From: JTS-RE9 sp964649195
GTDB lineage: Bacteria; Planctomycetota; Phycisphaerae; Phycisphaerales; Phycisphaeraceae
Reading direction: 5' to 3'
Assembly (NCBI GenBank): GCA_964649195.1
Contig: CAZYPK010000052.1
Span: 1-29,522, forward strand
Length of the DNA: 29,522 nucleotides
Position 1 is the first letter of the stretch, and the number at the start of each line of letters is the position of its first letter. Shown in pieces: positions 29,279 through 29,522 of the stretch. Both the position numbers and the translations under genes were made by a program. The notes below the pieces were generated by a model that worked only from the letters and a program-made list of their open reading frames with translations, was not told the origin of the DNA and made no database searches.

Positions 29279-29522
29279 CCCGCCGTCCTGTTCTCGTTTT
29301 CATTCTGTCTGAATCGCTCCTGCGCTTCCCGCAACCGACGATGCAGATCAGGGTGCTGGCGTTCCGACTCGCGCTGCATCCCGATGCCTCGCTCAATGCA
29401 CTCCTGATTGTACCGATCCATGTCGGCCTTGTGGTCGTGATAGTAGGCAAGCGCCGCGTAAACCTGCGCCGGCGTCAGGCTCGGATAGCAATCCATCAAC
29501 CCCTCCGCGTTGAGCTTGTTCA
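29275..29522 (-). CDS. DUF433-family antitoxin-like protein, 5' end beyond the window
   Basis: The frame is open to the window end, so the start is missing. The visible part contains CYPSLTPAQVYAALAYYHDHKADMD, the second half of the DUF433 domain (family pattern YPHLTLAQVHAALAYYxDH), a winged or helix-turn-helix-like DNA-binding unit. A charged helical tail of about 40 residues (RESERQHPDLHRRLREAQERF) follows, fitting for toxin contact. It overlaps the DUF5615 gene by 4 bp, the usual order of antitoxin first, and probably autoregulates the pair. Confidence 0.8.
   Translation of the reverse strand, partial: NKLNAEGLMDCYPSLTPAQVYAALAYYHDHKADMDRYNQECIERGIGMQRESERQHPDLHRRLREAQERFRQNENENRTAG

Overview
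The window looks like chromosomal DNA of a GC-rich planctomycete-type bacterium, probably Planctomycetota and possibly class Phycisphaerae. This is judged from gene style, not from a marker gene. The clues are: an ECF sigma factor translationally coupled to a giant membrane protein with PA14 and PQQ-like repeats; a secreted protein with two NPCBM-like domains; a broken DUF1501-type gene start; a Uma2 protein; and a multi-domain HDOD/histidine-kinase signalling gene. No rRNA, tRNA, CRISPR array, phage or intact transposase gene is visible.

Layout: (1) 1-1050, a Uma2-family nuclease-like gene followed by a paired palindromic repeat. (2) 1060-8858 on the minus strand, an ECF sigma factor, a 1575-residue transmembrane protein overlapping it by 4 bp, then the secreted NPCBM protein; this reads as one envelope-signalling operon. 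(3) 9080-9790, a cobalamin-binding-fold protein that lacks the usual axial histidine. (4) 10218-10695, a stand-alone 71-residue lipoprotein gene with its own promoter and a strong intrinsic terminator. (5) 10874-17244 on the plus strand, an exopolysaccharide cluster: initiating sugar-phosphate transferase, outer-membrane export lipoprotein, chain-length protein, ExeA-like ATPase, CpsD-like kinase, and a short protein resembling the N-terminal half of a glycosyltransferase. The gene set resembles exosortase-associated EPS loci, but no exosortase, flippase or polymerase is in view. (6) 17570-20674, a zinc/manganese ABC importer (binding lipoprotein, ATPase, permease). Its binding protein has a rearranged domain order. 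(7) 21214-25632, three signalling genes: HTH plus receiver, HDOD plus GAF-like plus histidine kinase, and a receiver whose phospho-acceptor Asp is Glu, plus GAF. (8) 25832-28425, trmB and a phytanoyl-CoA dioxygenase-like gene (both minus), then a solitary DNA methyltransferase (plus). (9) 28347-29522 on the minus strand, a degraded zinc-ribbon/DUF1501 area and a DUF433-DUF5615 toxin-antitoxin-like pair cut by the window end.

The most unusual property is the intergenic DNA. From about 12.3 kb onward nearly every spacer holds short tandem arrays with a strict 7-bp period. The word differs between spacers (AT-rich TACTTAT/TACTTAA, GAGATTT, AGTTCTG, TGTTCCA, AGTTCCG, GACAGGG, GTCGGGT), and arrays usually occur as two inverted arms able to form long hairpins. 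Other spacers carry 8-bp and 9-bp arrays and several palindromic element families. Some arrays run into genes and encode protein ends. The strongest protein-level oddity is the ZnuA-like protein, whose His-rich linker and HLWLDP metal-ligand segment sit at the N-terminus instead of mid-protein.
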